From the NCBI GenBank assembly GCA_950022655.1, contig OX465582.1, positions 93,448,704 to 93,512,703 of the forward strand: 64,000 bases of DNA, written 5' to 3'. Under the pieces are notes generated by a model. It saw nothing but the letters and a program-made list of their open reading frames with translations, was not told the origin of the DNA and did no database searches. The DNA is from Alentia gelatinosa (Eukaryota > Annelida > Polychaeta > Phyllodocida > Polynoidae). The translations under genes were made by a program, and so were the position numbers. The stretch's first letter is position 1. The number at the start of each line of letters is the position of its first letter. This document shows positions 1 to 10,889 of this stretch, piece by piece.

Positions 1-410
1 CGATGCAGTTTTATATACCTTCCCGATGGCTATGCTTTGAAATGCCCAAATTGTGGCCTATCTCAGGGTCCCCGATACTTTCAAATCGTGGACATGGTTT
101 GAAATCGTAGAGCATAGAAACGCCTTGGGAGTACCAAAAACATAGACCATGGTCACAATTGGCTCACGATTCAATCACTGATTCAATGTAGATCTCAGGC
201 ATGATTTCAGTATTGATATATCCTAAACTATTGGTAATATTGGATGAATCTGAATAATTTTCTACAGGTATTTACAATATATTATGATATTATTTTCAAA
301 CACTAAAACAATCAAATTGAACAATATAACTGTGGGAGAATAGTAATTCCGATATGAAACTATTATTTTCAGACATTTAAACTTAAAATATTATTATATT
401 TACAGCGATT
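1..410. other. Unassigned intergenic sequence
   Basis: AT-rich sequence with no open frame of note, no inverted ends and no similarity that I can see to other parts of the window. Confidence 0.6.
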
Positions 411-510
411 ATGTACACAATAATGACTGGTTTTGTGTACGAGTGGCCATGTTCTCCGAGTAGTTGACGCGTAGTAATATCCGAGCAGTCATTATTGTAT
501 TCATTACCCA
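411..510 (+). repeat. Family P hairpin element, partial copy (P1)
   Basis: Contains ACACAATAATGACTGG followed by GTTGACGCGTAGTAATATCC at about 463-482, the signature shared with copies near 20.3, 45.5, 51.0 and 59.0 kb. Only one arm of the hairpin is present: the flank CAGTCATTATTGTA closes the outer stem, but the inner return arm is missing. It is followed by CATTACCCACC, which resembles the edge of family T. Confidence 0.6.
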
Positions 511-1000
511 CCTTCAAGATTAATAACAAATCTATTGCAATAAATATTTATATTTTTCTGCAAGACATTTAGTTCCAAACACCACAGCACTGTCAAGCCT
601 GGCAGTAATTAAGAAGTCAACACGTGTGTGGAATATAAATATTATAGAATAATGAGTTTATTAACATCAAGATAGGTCATTCTTGTGAATGAATTAAAAG
701 TTGTGTACAATGTGACTTTTTTGTTCTGGCACTGTAGTATTAAAAGCCTTATACAATAATAGATTATTCTAAAAATAGGTGATATTGGGGTTGGAGGGAG
801 GCTGAAACTCGGTAGAGCGATGTGTCTGGAACGGCTTGTGAGAGAGTAAGTTACACAAATAATATAGTTCGCCATTTTCCCATGATTTTAGCGTGAAAAG
901 CATGCTATGACAGTGATTTCTGATGGGTAATGAGATGACTGATTTTAAATAATTGATATTGAATGAACATTCCAAAAACCTTTTTTGAAGTACATGGTAA
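511..1000. other. Unassigned AT-rich sequence
   Basis: No supported gene. The open frames here are short, lack coding character and sit in AT-rich DNA. No repeat ends seen. Confidence 0.55.
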
Positions 1001-1134
1001 TTTGACCTCATTACGGATGGGACTTTTTTCCGAAATCTCCTGCAGGAGATTCTGACATGTCAGAATCTCCGGTTAGGCGATTCCAGGTGCTATATACATT
1101 TCCTAGGGAGACTCCATATTTGGTGGGTAATAAA
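1001..1134 (+). repeat. Interspersed repeat family T, copy 1
   Basis: Aligns by eye to the reverse complement of 27688-27812 and in part to 48258-48322. Shared landmarks are GATGGGACTT, the AATCTC pair, ATTCCAG, TACATTTC, GGAGACT and GGTGGGTAAT. A short inverted pair (AGATTCTGACATGTCAGAATCT) lies in the middle of this copy only. Class unknown. Confidence 0.6.
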
Positions 1135-1354
1135 CACCTATATGCATCTCACCTAATTCCGGAATTTCATAATTTTCTGCCAATTACCTCACCTGCAAGA
1201 GATATTTCCCTGTTTAATCACCTCCAATAGGCTACGGCAGGCTACGAAAAACCCAACATGCTGGATTTTATTGGGAGCTCTACGTAGTACAATTGGTGTT
1301 TTCAATCGCAGCCTATATCGTGAGGTATCGTAGACGGAATCGCAGAAACCTGTT

Positions 1355-1449
1355 CCACCTACCACGATTTTGTTGACCTCATGATAGAATCGGTATACTG
1401 TCTGGAAGGCAGTCGTAGGGCCTATCGGGATCATAATCGTGGTAGGTGG
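1355..1449. repeat. Short inverted repeat with perfect 15-bp arms
   Basis: CCACCTACCACGATT (1355-1369) and its exact reverse complement (1435-1449) enclose 65 bp. The arm resembles the subterminal CCACCTACTACGAT of family A, so this may be a degenerate relative of that MITE group. Neither an outer GGCCCG end nor a target duplication was found. Confidence 0.55.
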
Positions 1450-2010
1450 GGGCTGGCCTTTATGGTCAACTTGTTTGGGTTTTTTTTTTTAATGATTTTA
1501 TTGCTTTCGACTTTTACAATCGATCTTCCAGGCAATAAGATGGTACAACACAACACAAACGGTCACTCATACGGATATGCATGAGCCTGATAATATTTAC
1601 AATAAGTTTCGATATGTATATATCTTGTATCACTGGGACAAATTGCATGATCCCACCAAGCCGTTCCAATGCACTATGATTCACCACGATAGGGTACTAT
1701 TATTCGGGAACCTCCCAATACACAACGATTTTGTCATAGTTTATCCGGAGGCCTATATCGTGGTGCATCGGCGTTGGTGGCTGCAGGACTTAAAACATGT
1801 TGGGAAAACATCCGAAAGCGGTACCGCCCGGTTGAACGGGCCCTCCAGAGAAGAAAAAATATAAGTTGAAGGATCTGCACACAAATCGTGAAACGTATAT
1901 TGGCTTTTAATATTTGGAAAAACGCGCTGCATTTCAGGACAACCTTTTCTGATGAGTTTTCCAGATTTTATTTCCAGAAATGAAATTGTGAAATGGTCAT
2001 CTTTTTTAAT
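1450..2010. other. Unassigned sequence with scattered CACGAT/ATCGTG pairs
   Basis: No supported gene. Short inverted words such as CACGATAGGG and TATCGTGGTG suggest decayed MITE material around 1680-1790, but no boundaries can be set. Confidence 0.45.
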
Positions 2011-2014
2011 TTAA

Positions 2015-2385
2015 CCCTTTCACGCCGGGCACCTCTGACAAAGCAGTGTCTGTAAGGCCGGGTAGGGTGTTAGTACATACCGCCAGGGGATGGGGTCTTT
2101 TCAGGCCACTTATGATAATTTCACTTTTGATCACGTGATAAAACACGTGGTCTTTAATATTATTTTATGAACATTTCGAAATCGTAAGGCTAATGTTATA
2201 CCAACATTCTGTGAAAATTTCATTATTATTGATCAATTATTTACAAAGTTTTTACACATAAACTATGATTTTGTAAGTCTTAGAAAATGATGCCATAAGG
2301 CATCATCCGGCCACACACGGCGATGCCTTAAGGCATCATCCGGCCATGGGCGGCGAGGCCTTAAGGCATCACCCGGCGCCAAGGG
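2015..2385. mobile_element. piggyBac-like MITE, family C copy 1
   Basis: Flanked on both sides by TTAA (2011-2014 and 2386-2389), with ends CCCTTT and AAGGG, the target site and end type expected of piggyBac-like elements. The right inner part holds three ~33-bp units built on the palindrome GATGCCTTAAGGCATC and ending CCGGCC or CCGGCG. About 370 bp and no coding capacity, so non-autonomous. Also carries a CACGTGATAAAACACGTG inverted word near 2131, echoed in other copies by CACGTGAT or CACATGAT. Confidence 0.82.
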
Positions 2386-2389
2386 TTAA

Positions 2390-2840
2390 TCATATATTTG
2401 AGCACTCTCACTTTACATCGACCCTCGAGCGTAGGCGTCCTATCATTTAATTGTCCAACAGACATATATAAGTGGACAATGCACTTCGCAAAATACATTG
2501 CACAATTGAAAATAGATTGCATACAAATGAAATATCACACCCAAACCTGGAAAAGTATAGGAAATCTCCACTGTACATGTAGGTAGTCACCCATGGGTTC
2601 TTCTACCCAAAGATGTACAAAGGTTAAGATTTGGACAACGGTACATAGATGAAATCAAATAAAATATGATTTCTCTGTGGTGTTATAACAGGAAAACATA
2701 TATGAGGAATCTAAACATTTGGGAGAAAAAAGGGCAAAAGGACGAGTGAACTAGATGTATGTTAAATGTTTGCGGCAGCAGATGACTGTGTAAAGCTCGG
2801 GTTTTTATTATGACTGTATATAGATATTACAGAGCCCAAC
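2390..2840. other. Unassigned sequence
   Basis: A 62-codon open frame at 2398-2586 has no recognisable motif. No repeat boundaries seen. Confidence 0.5.
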
Positions 2841-3853
2841 CACTGCACGAAACTAACCGCTTTACATATATTTATATACACCGGCCGTATATTGGTATGC
2901 TTTTGCGTATACAAGGTCATCCTATTCCCCGTGTGCATACTCCTTATCTGTAAGCGCCTTATTCATAAATACGCCTGATTCATATATACGTCTGATTCTG
3001 TTGTATTTACACCACTATCCAATAGTTCCGATCTCTGTCACTTGGGGACACTACTGGTAGCATATTCCATTTGCCATTAACCATCCAAGTCTGTATTATA
3101 TATGAAAATTGCAATCTTATATTACCAATTTATTTTATAAAACCTTTGTAAAACCTAATTGATTATAAATTGATTGATTACACATAATAAACCCTGCATT
3201 ATGTGTTTTTTACCGTTTCTTTTTAATAGATTTTACTTTCAAACACCACTCCTCTGTAGGTTTATGGATGTAAGCCTTTATAAGCTGACAAGAAGTTGAC
3301 ACTATAGATAGTGCAGCCCTGTTCCCCGACCACCCGGCCCGCACCCGGCCCCGCCCAGCCACTGCCGCAACACTGAAGTCCTGTTCACAATATGCCCCGC
3401 TCCCCCTCCCGCTCCAGGCGGCTGCATGAATTCACACTGGCTAGGGAGAGCGCTTCTCCAGCTAAAAGCCTTAAATGCGAGGGTTTCGCACTGAGACCAA
3501 CGCAAGTGCCGCGGGTGTGGCGAGCGGCTGGGAGGGTGGCTGGGCAGGTGGCTTACATCTACATACCAGGGTAGGGGGGTACCTTTTTATTTGCAGTATA
3601 CATATATGCCAAACGTATATAAAATGTATGCGCCTGGCGTATACATGTTGCGCAAAGGATATTTCCTTTTGTATACGCCAGGTGTGAAATACAGCCAAGA
3701 CACGTCCGTATCCAAAAGGAAACAGTTTTGTATACACCTCATACGCTGGTGTGGATTAAAGGTGTATACAAATGAAAACAATGCAATATACAGCCGATAG
3801 GTGCGCTGTCGCGATGCCGCATGTATCGATTAAGTCGTTAGTTTCGTGCAGTG
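2841..3853. mobile_element. Family I element, long copy (I1)
   Basis: Bounded by a perfect 17-bp inverted pair: CACTGCACGAAACTAAC (2841-2857) and its reverse complement (3837-3853). The left ~330 bp and right ~200 bp match the copy at 29871-30468, including GTATACGCCAGGTGTGAAA and ATACAGCCGAT. Rich in GTATAC words. A GC-rich block at about 3310-3575 has no counterpart in the second copy. No transposase is encoded. TIR class not identified and no clear target duplication seen. Confidence 0.75.
3310..3575. other. GC-rich block inside family I copy 1
   Basis: Locally C-rich then G-rich, with CpG. The ends echo each other inversely (GCCCAGCCACTGCC early; GGCTGGGAGGGTGGCTGGG late). Overlapping open frames on both strands are low-complexity and likely chance. 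The second family I copy lacks the block, so it may be an insertion in this copy or a deletion in the other. Confidence 0.4.
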
Positions 3854-6045
3854 AGCTGATTGACACTGAATTACTGTATCAACAATCTAAGATCAGGCCG
3901 TTGGTAATATGTAGAGCATAACATCTATTAAGCATTATGAAATGGTGGAGTACAGATAACGAAAATGTAATATGCAATGAAATGTCACGCACCAGTTGAA
4001 ATACAAAGTATCAATAATATTGATAGTTATAAAGTTCAAACAAAGAGAATAATCAGTACTGAAGAGATTATTAGTAAACTGACAGCATAATCCGAGTCAT
4101 ATGACCGGTCTCTCCCGTGTACATGTATCCCTGTAATTGGTGGTGATACAGTAGGCCCCTAATCGGAGTAACCAATGGAACATGTCCAAATATATATGTC
4201 TATTGTTTAATGTTTATTGTCAACTCGTTGTCCTTTGTACGTTAAGGTCCCTTCTGAGAAATAGATATACTCGTTCAAGATCAAATGAAGACGGAGAATG
4301 AACTATAATGCTATACAGACTACAGCAAGAAAAATACCATAAATAACAGGAAACACAGACTGGTGATTTGTTGAGTCAAATTAACAACAATATAACAAAC
4401 GTGGATATATAAACCTAAAACCACAAGAAGTCTAAACAAATGGACTTGAACATGTTCTACCTTTTTCCTTTAAACTTGTCTTTTCACATTTTTTGTAATG
4501 ATTTCTTTTTATTGCACAAGTTCGACTATGTATATGGAAGAACGCTTCAATCGGCGAATGTACAACGTCCCAATCTGAATAATAAAAAAATAGTATCCAC
4601 CTATTAGGGAGTCTCCATTCTAAAATCAAGGGGAGTGTATAATTCACATGGCACAGATTGCGGGTGGTCGTGAGAAGATATGCAGTTATTTATTTATGTT
4701 ATACTAAATTAAAACAGGTGTAAGATAGCAAATTTATAGTAATTGTAGTAAAGGTCTGAGTAATTACCATTATTTGGTCAAAAGATCATTTGAATGAGGA
4801 TATCAGAGGCCTGGTGTCTGCAAGTTTATATATTAGTACACTGTGTGCATGATTGTGTCTTGAATTAGTGTATTTTTTTCGTTCCGTTGACTTTCGTCGT
4901 GGTTGGAAAAAAAGAACACAGTATATACACTGCCTCTGGGGAGAGAATCTTCCCGGAGTTAAGGAGCATTTGAATATTCACTACTTTTCCATGTGTGAAA
5001 CATATGGCCTTCCATAAAACCGAACAATGATGGGCAGGTCGAAGACCGGCACGCCACAAGGTTTAATTCACCGAAGTGAGACCTGAAAATCTAACACAGA
5101 TCTCTAGACCAATCAGATTCGCCAAAACTCGGGGTATGCAGATTAGGCCGCGCAGTCATCCGCGGGCCTTCTCCCTAGCTCTCTCTATTCCGAGGTCGCA
5201 ACAGCGGTGGGTGCAGCAGTGTTCTACAGATTTGCTAAGCCCCGTCTACATACATGATTGTGTCTTGTATCTCGTTTTGTCCTGAAACTTTGTGATGACC
5301 ATGACTATTGTATGGAAGAATGCCAAATAGGCGAATACTTTACATAAATAAATACTACAAAATGATAATAAAAAAAAAATTTGCAACGCTGATTAATTCA
5401 TTTATCATTTACCCACTTCCGATGATAAGACTCCAAAACCAGCGTTCAACCACTGCCAGCGCTGAAGCCAGAGAGTCCTACCTGCCTGTTAGTACCCAGT
5501 ACGCAGTCGAGGACCAGCCAATGGAGGGCGTTACCTGGCTTATAATGTGAGTGAGCACATACGTCAGGTTTCCAGGCTAGTCAAAGCAATGATCTTTGGA
5601 ACCCCGAAACAAAACGGCATGTATATGAGACATACATATGTCTTAGTAATATCTCCCACCGATAATTCAGCGTCTCGAAGGCAATGATACGGTGAAATAT
5701 GATTTGATGTCGGCGATTCTAGAAATTGCTATTCTTCTAGCCTGATGTATCCCGGGTGTAACGACCGTACAAAGCTGCTTCTTAGAAGAAAACTCATAAG
5801 CGGGACCTGGGGGAAGAACGACCGAGCCGATCCAGGCAGTTGTTATGAACACAATGACCCGAATAAAAAAGTTTTAAAAAAAAACACAAAAAAACCCTGT
5901 CCGTTCTCCACCGAGTTTGACCGTTGAGTAATTCACGAAACGAAACTGAGTGAATTATATAGCATTCAAATAAGGTGTAGTGCAGACCAAGTTATTTTCA
6001 TCGAGTGGATTTCTGATTGTATTTCAACCCGTATGATATTACTAG
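3854..6045. other. Unassigned sequence with two weak internal repeats
   Basis: No supported gene. Around 4525-4590 and 5290-5370, GACTAT..GTATGGAAGAA and GGCGAAT recur with an A-run nearby, which suggests two copies of an old repeat. At 5650-5700 AGTAATATCTCCCACC matches a stretch near 53930, next to family L. No element boundaries could be fixed. Confidence 0.4.
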
Positions 6046-6049
6046 TTAA

Positions 6050-6380
6050 CCCTTTAAGGGCGGATGATGCCTTAAGGCATCACCCAGCCGGGGGCGGATG
6101 ATGCCTTAAGGCATCATTTGCTGGATATTTATGAAATTGCTTTTGAAAAGGAAATATTTTAACAATACACTTGAAATTTGCACACATTGTAGGTATAACA
6201 TCATATTTTAGAATTCTAAATATTAGAAATTGAAATATTAAGGATAACAAATTATATCGAGTGAGAAACCTTCGAATTTTGAGTTCAGAGGACAATGCTC
6301 CCGTCCCCTAGAACTATACATAGTCACTAGTAGCCGTCCCTAAGTGTGGAGTTCTGCCATAGGCAGCCGTCCTTAAAGGG
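6050..6380. mobile_element. piggyBac-like MITE, family C copy 2
   Basis: TTAA at 6046-6049 and 6381-6384 flank CCCTTTAAGG..CCTTAAAGGG ends. Here the GATGCCTTAAGGCATC palindromic units (two) lie next to the left end rather than the right, so this copy is inverted relative to copy 1. The interior is AT-rich and non-coding. Confidence 0.83.
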
Positions 6381-6446
6381 TTAATGAGATAAATCACCCA
6401 ATTAAGCATTGAGTACTGGGTACAATACCTTCAGGGCCATGGAGTA

Positions 6447-6592
6447 CTAGAGGGAAACTATGTTCCGGTGAGGACTGAAAAAATTACTGCCCATGGGATC
6501 AGACGTGGGCAGTAATTTTTCCGGTCTTCACCGAGTAACTTTGACTTTTGCTTACCGGTACTTGGTTTCCCTATTCCTATATACCTTCAAAT
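6447..6592. repeat. Family H hairpin, copy 1
   Basis: AAAAAATTACTGCCCATGGG and GGGCAGTAATTTTTCC form a strong central stem, continued outward by GGTGAGGACTG/GGTCTTCACC. Ends AGGGAAACTATGTTCCGG and CCGGTACTTGGTTTCCCT are imperfect inverted repeats. The entire unit recurs in reverse orientation at 63747-63916. A small foldback MITE, superfamily unknown. Confidence 0.75.
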
Positions 6593-7386
6593 ATCGATAA
6601 AAATGGTTATTTCTTATGATCGCCCCAAGAAAAAATGGCCACCCTTATCGAGTAACTGCAACAGCCATGTTTTCGTCCCGACACTCTTTATATCACGTGG
6701 TCAGCCCAGGACGAAAACATCAGCCCGGAACGAAAACATCACCCTCACTACATAACTCATAATTACTGCACCCCCAGCAGCGGTATGTAATTATAGAGTT
6801 TTCAGAAATGGATGTATAGGAAAAGTTGTTAATGTTAAGCCCATGGAGAAAATTACCGGGTTGAGTTGGCAAGTTGTATATAACGCGCCAGCCTCACGTT
6901 CATTTCAAAACAAACGTTGGACGGGAACCCAAGGGCTGGGTACACCATGCTTTGCTTGGCGAAGCTGACAGTGGCGTTTAGGTCAATATTTAACGATTTG
7001 AAACCTTTTGAGGGCATATGATAAAAAGAATACGGCCTCAGCTTCGATAAAAGTTGAATGATACTTGGTTCTCATCTCGAGCTCGTAGAGCGTGTGACAT
7101 ACGAGACGAGAACCACGTACCATTAAAATTTCATGAAGCCTATGACAGTTTTCTCCTATTACTCTCCATCGTCGTTATACATTTAATCATAAAAAACTCA
7201 TTATATTTGAATAATATCTCAATTATAAAAGCGGGTTTAAATGCCTATAACCAAGTAGATTTTTGTTCTCTACACTAACGCATCGATATTCAATGAAGCT
7301 TAGATAGTAGATCCCTCAAGAAACTTCTTGTGTAATGCGCTTAGAAATAAATTTGAGGGCTAGCTTTAAAATGCTGTATACTCTAA
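6593..7386. other. Unassigned sequence with short inverted words
   Basis: ATGTTTTCGTCCCG (about 6668) pairs with AACGAAAACAT (about 6729), and GGTTCTCATCTCG (about 7066) with CGAGACGAGAACC (about 7100). These are likely decayed MITE stems. No gene supported. Confidence 0.45.
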
Positions 7387-7607
7387 AAGGCGTATCCCAC
7401 TATCACGATTTGATCCTCCGACACACTACGATAGCCTTACGACAAGCGTTCCGATAAAAAAATGAAATTTTTATCGGAAGGAACGAGTCTAGCTTTCACG
7501 ATGGACCCGTTCCTTCCGATAAAAATTTCATTTTTTCATCGGAACGCTTGTCGTAAGGCTATCGTATTGTGTCGGAGGCTCAAATCGTGATAGTGGGATA
7601 CCCCTTT
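7387..7607. repeat. Family G long near-perfect hairpin
   Basis: Two arms of about 99-100 bp (7387-7485 and 7508-7607) are almost exact reverse complements around a 22-bp spacer. The outer end AGGCGTATCCCACTATCACG pairs with CGTGATAGTGGGATACCCCT. The ends begin AGGC/CCCT like families A, B, E and N. The near identity of the arms suggests recent insertion or arm homogenisation. Single copy in the window. Confidence 0.85.
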
Positions 7608-8116
7608 GAGGGTTATTAATCCTATCGGGAATGGCCAGGAACGCCACCTCTGAACCTTTCAAGAATCACAAATTAAATGAATACATAGTTTTTGCCACAA
7701 CATATCCTTTCCGGAGATGTATTTATTTACCTTTTGTACGGCAGTGAATATTTAAAGCAACGCTAATGCGAGTGGAAATAAAACAGTGAGTAAGCACATC
7801 TCAGTTCGCGTTTTCATTAAAGAGTTCACGTTTTCTGCCTCTGACAGAGGTTCATTCCGAGAGGGCGTGAAAGCGTCAATAGAGCAGTCAATTTAATGCC
7901 CACAGACGTGACTATAAACCAAGCGGCCTTGACCTCAGTGGCGGCCCCCGGGGGCATCATGGCGGATGTGCGGCTTAGCAGTGAACATCCCGTAGACAGG
8001 TAGACAGCCGGTAAACCACGCCGAATCAATATGATGACTCCGCAAGCCTGCTTGTATTACTGCGCACATGACAGTCCGGATCTATATCTACACAGCATGT
8101 AAGCCAAAGAGGCCTT
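7608..8116. other. Unassigned sequence
   Basis: No gene or repeat boundary identified. Confidence 0.5.
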
Positions 8117-8580
8117 TATCTCACCCCTGGTATTTTTGTTCCAGATGCTTACATTCTCTTTTTTTGTTCATCCTTATACATATATCGAACTATAATTTAT
8201 TCCTCATGTAAACTGTTTAAGTTTAATAAGCTTCTATGTTGAATATAGAGCATGTAATTCCCTTACAATGGAGATCTGCACAAGAGTCAGAACTGTTTGA
8301 TATGAAATAAAAAAAAAATAATATACAAAAATAGGGAACTCGTTCTCCTTGCCCCTACGAGTATTGCAGTCGGTTCTCCATGGTCTATATTCTGTCTCGT
8401 TCCCCATGCCCCTACGAGTATTGCAGTCCGTTCTCCATTGCCTATATCCTGTTTGTCGCCCGTTCTTTTGATGGGTATATATACAGGAGTGAGACAAATA
8501 TAGAAAGCAACTTGTTTTGGTCAAAGTCATTGTTCTCCAAGTCGTTTGGATGCTATAGATGTGAATGCAAAGTGAGTAGC
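8117..8580 (+). repeat. Decayed family D bipartite element (D6) with 57-bp tandem duplication
   Basis: Starts with CTTTATCTCACCCCTGGTAT, as in the family D copies, and later has GGAGTGAGACAAATA and AGAAAGCAACTTGTTTTGGT, which align with the copy at 25446-25745. The second hairpin is truncated. Inside, a 57-bp unit beginning CTCGTTCTCC occurs twice in tandem (8339-8395, 8396-8452); the 25-kb copy has it once. Confidence 0.65.
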
Positions 8581-8932
8581 ATTCCCCTATCGAGCCTCTT
8601 GACATAGTTGGAAACCCTCAATCAAAATTGTGACAAAAATTGGTCGGTGACCACCTCCATTTTCGCCGAAAATGTCTTTTTCGGACCGCCACTGACTTTT
8701 ATGTTAATCCAATATGTACACATAATGTCCAAGCTGGTCAGATCCTATACATTGAAGAATCGTTGCACATGGATCACATAATCGGTTATCAGGTGGAAAC
8801 ATGGTGTGTGCTTTGGGGTAAACGATAATCAATTCATAAATCTCAAGGAGGACCACGGAGCGATTATTGTACAGGGTGCACATGCTAGGTGGGTGCTTAT
8901 GTCAGCTGGTAGAACTGCCGCATAAAGGGTGG
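8581..8932. other. Unassigned sequence
   Basis: No gene or repeat boundary identified. Confidence 0.5.
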
Positions 8933-8935
8933 CGT

Positions 8936-9337
8936 CCACCAACCACGACAAAGCTACGACAAGCGCTGACAAGAAAGTTCCAATTGGCGCTTGTTGCAGA
9001 CTTGTCGTTAGAAGGGGGGCTTTATGATAGCGTAGCCAGGGCGTGTCAGGAAGTGCCTGCTCCACCAAAATTTCCTATCATAGACCTCTGCAACACGCCC
9101 CCGACACCGCATGACACTCCAAGACAAGGGTCCAGTCCAGGGAAAAATTGAACATGCTTGATGTTGTCATAGCCTTGTCTGAAGGTTCCCAACAAGTTTC
9201 CAATCGTGGCCTTATCATAGACTCTTGTCGGGAACTGGGGTCCACCAACCACGACAAGGCCTCCAATCGTAGGCCAATCATGGACTTTGTCGGGAACCCA
9301 TTGTTGTAGCCTTGTCATGGTTGGTGGACGTCCCCCT
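8936..9337. mobile_element. MITE family N with TAA target duplication
   Basis: Ends AGGGTGGCGTCCACCAACCA and TGGTTGGTGGACGTCCCCCT are inverted repeats, flanked by TAA at 8933-8935 and 9338-9340. A 3-bp TAA duplication fits PIF/Harbinger-like elements. The interior is full of ACGACAAG/CTTGTCGT words and a second internal TCCACCAACCACGACAAGGC at about 9241. Non-coding. Confidence 0.8.
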
Positions 9338-9340
9338 TAA

Positions 9341-9659
9341 AGCTGTTAGGCCGGTTGCTCCCGACTGGTCAATTATCCTGCAGGTCCGCCACATCAACAG
9401 GTAAATCATCATTTCCCTCAGGTATTTATAAACTAAATGCTTCCGACGATGCCATCTGTTTGTATTGCTGTCCCTCTAATTCACCTTGATTTCAACCTTT
9501 GATGGTATTGGTGAATCCTCATTTGTCACGGTGAGCACTGACGTTGACAGCATGGGTCACAGGTGCTTCGGCCATGATGGTTGGCGTGGCTGCGGTTCCT
9601 CGGGTTGCCGCTCTATGCTATGCGCCTGTATCCAAGCTACAATGAACCGACTGTCAGCT
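9341..9659. other. Unassigned sequence
   Basis: No supported gene. The 64-codon frame at 9486-9680 has no recognisable domain. Confidence 0.5.
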
Positions 9660-9662
9660 TTA

Positions 9663-9944
9663 GGCCCGGCGTCCACCTAGTACGATATTGCTCTGATACG
9701 GTCTACGATGCACCTCCCGATAAATAATTCTAAATCGCGTCGAAAAGTCACGTAATATCGGGACAGTTGACCACGTTCCTGCGATTAGACACCGATTATA
9801 ACCCATACAATGCGTGGTGAATTGGCATGTCTAGACATAAGTCTACGAAGTTGCACCTTCCAAATATGTCTCCGATATTTGCTTTTTGTATGGCAGCCAT
9901 ATCGGTAGGTCTAAATTTCTATCGTAGTAGTTGGACGCCGGGCT
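9663..9944. mobile_element. MITE family A copy 1
   Basis: Ends GGCCCGGCGTCCACCTAGTA and TAGTAGTTGGACGCCGGGCT, flanked by TTA at 9660-9662 and 9945-9947. Interior landmarks shared with the other copies are GGGACAGTTGACCACGTTCC, GGCATGTCTAGACATA and the near-palindromic GACATAAGTCTACGA. About 282 bp. The 3-bp TTA duplication suggests a PIF/Harbinger-like origin, by inference. Confidence 0.85.
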
Positions 9945-9947
9945 TTA

Positions 9948-10603
9948 ATCTACTCTGGCCACCATAGGTGAAGTCCAATCTGCGCCAGTTTGACTGGCAC
10001 TCTTCGAGATGATCTTGTTATTACCATCATAATTGGAGATTGTAGTACTCTTTAATACCCTTATTTATGTTAACATTTTCTTTAATGAAGAGTCTCGGAA
10101 CTTAGACTATGCTATTGTCTAACCTAACAATGTTTTGTAGTGAGTATTCATACTTTAGATTTCAGATTTCCAAAATTGTACTCTGCTTTGAGATATTTGT
10201 ATCGAGCTCTCGGTCTAGAAAACGATTGGACCTGACTAATCTCAAGATCAGTGACAGAGGCCAATCTAGCTTCAAGCGTCCCTCTATACCGGCGTCTCCT
10301 CCTCCTCCTCATGCTATGCCTGACTGTCGCCGATGCCTGCTCCACACACAGCTATTGGCCTGACCGCGGACAGCTCCCAACTGTCTCTCGAACACGAGGA
10401 TATGGACCTCCCCCCACAGAGATAACCACATCCCTCCTGCGGATGAAACGGACTAGTTTTCAATGCAGGCGCCCTTGCCTTAACTGGACACTATAGCTGC
10501 TCACTGGGCGTTTTCAGAGTATCAATGTACGCCCCTTATCTTGGTGCAGCATGAGAAGCTACAGTAGCTGAACACCCACAACTGAAAAAAAAGACTACAG
10601 AAC

Positions 10604-10606
<3 letters not shown>
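9948..10606. other. Unassigned sequence with a hydrophobic open frame
   Basis: A frame at 10251-10496 encodes a leucine run (LLLLLMLCLTVADA) followed by a polar segment with one MKR site and two late cysteines. It begins at GTG, has no upstream in-frame ATG, and the first ATG (10311) falls inside the hydrophobic run. I see no convincing splice acceptor, so I do not call a gene. Confidence 0.35.

Positions 10607-10677
<71 letters not shown>
10607..10677. repeat. (AT)n microsatellite
   Basis: About 71 bp of uninterrupted AT dinucleotide. Confidence 0.97.
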
Positions 10678-10679
<2 letters not shown>

Positions 10680-10889
10680 ATTGGAAAGCTCTGAATCTGG
10701 GCTTCCCAGATATGTCGGGTGAAAAAAAATATTCTTGTCAAGGTCAAGAAAAAGGTCAAATTACCCACGCACATACTCTATGCTGATGGGACATCCATGC
10801 CCCCTCCCGTCACCGCACAACGCCATGCTTATCGGATCTATGGATCCAGAGGCCTCCACTCACCTACCTCTTCTCTTTACTCTATCAGT

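Noticed and set aside
463..482. Similarity of GTAGTAATAT hairpin tips to the CRESS-DNA virus origin nonanucleotide
   Set aside because: The canonical TARTATTAC is not present in either orientation at the tips, and no Rep-like frame exists in the window.
3302..3800. Frames of 60-88 codons in the GC-rich block
   Set aside because: Mutually overlapping on both strands, low complexity, no domain; inside family I.
8829..9318. Frames of 67-94 codons on both strands
   Set aside because: They lie across the MITE N inverted repeats and have no domain.
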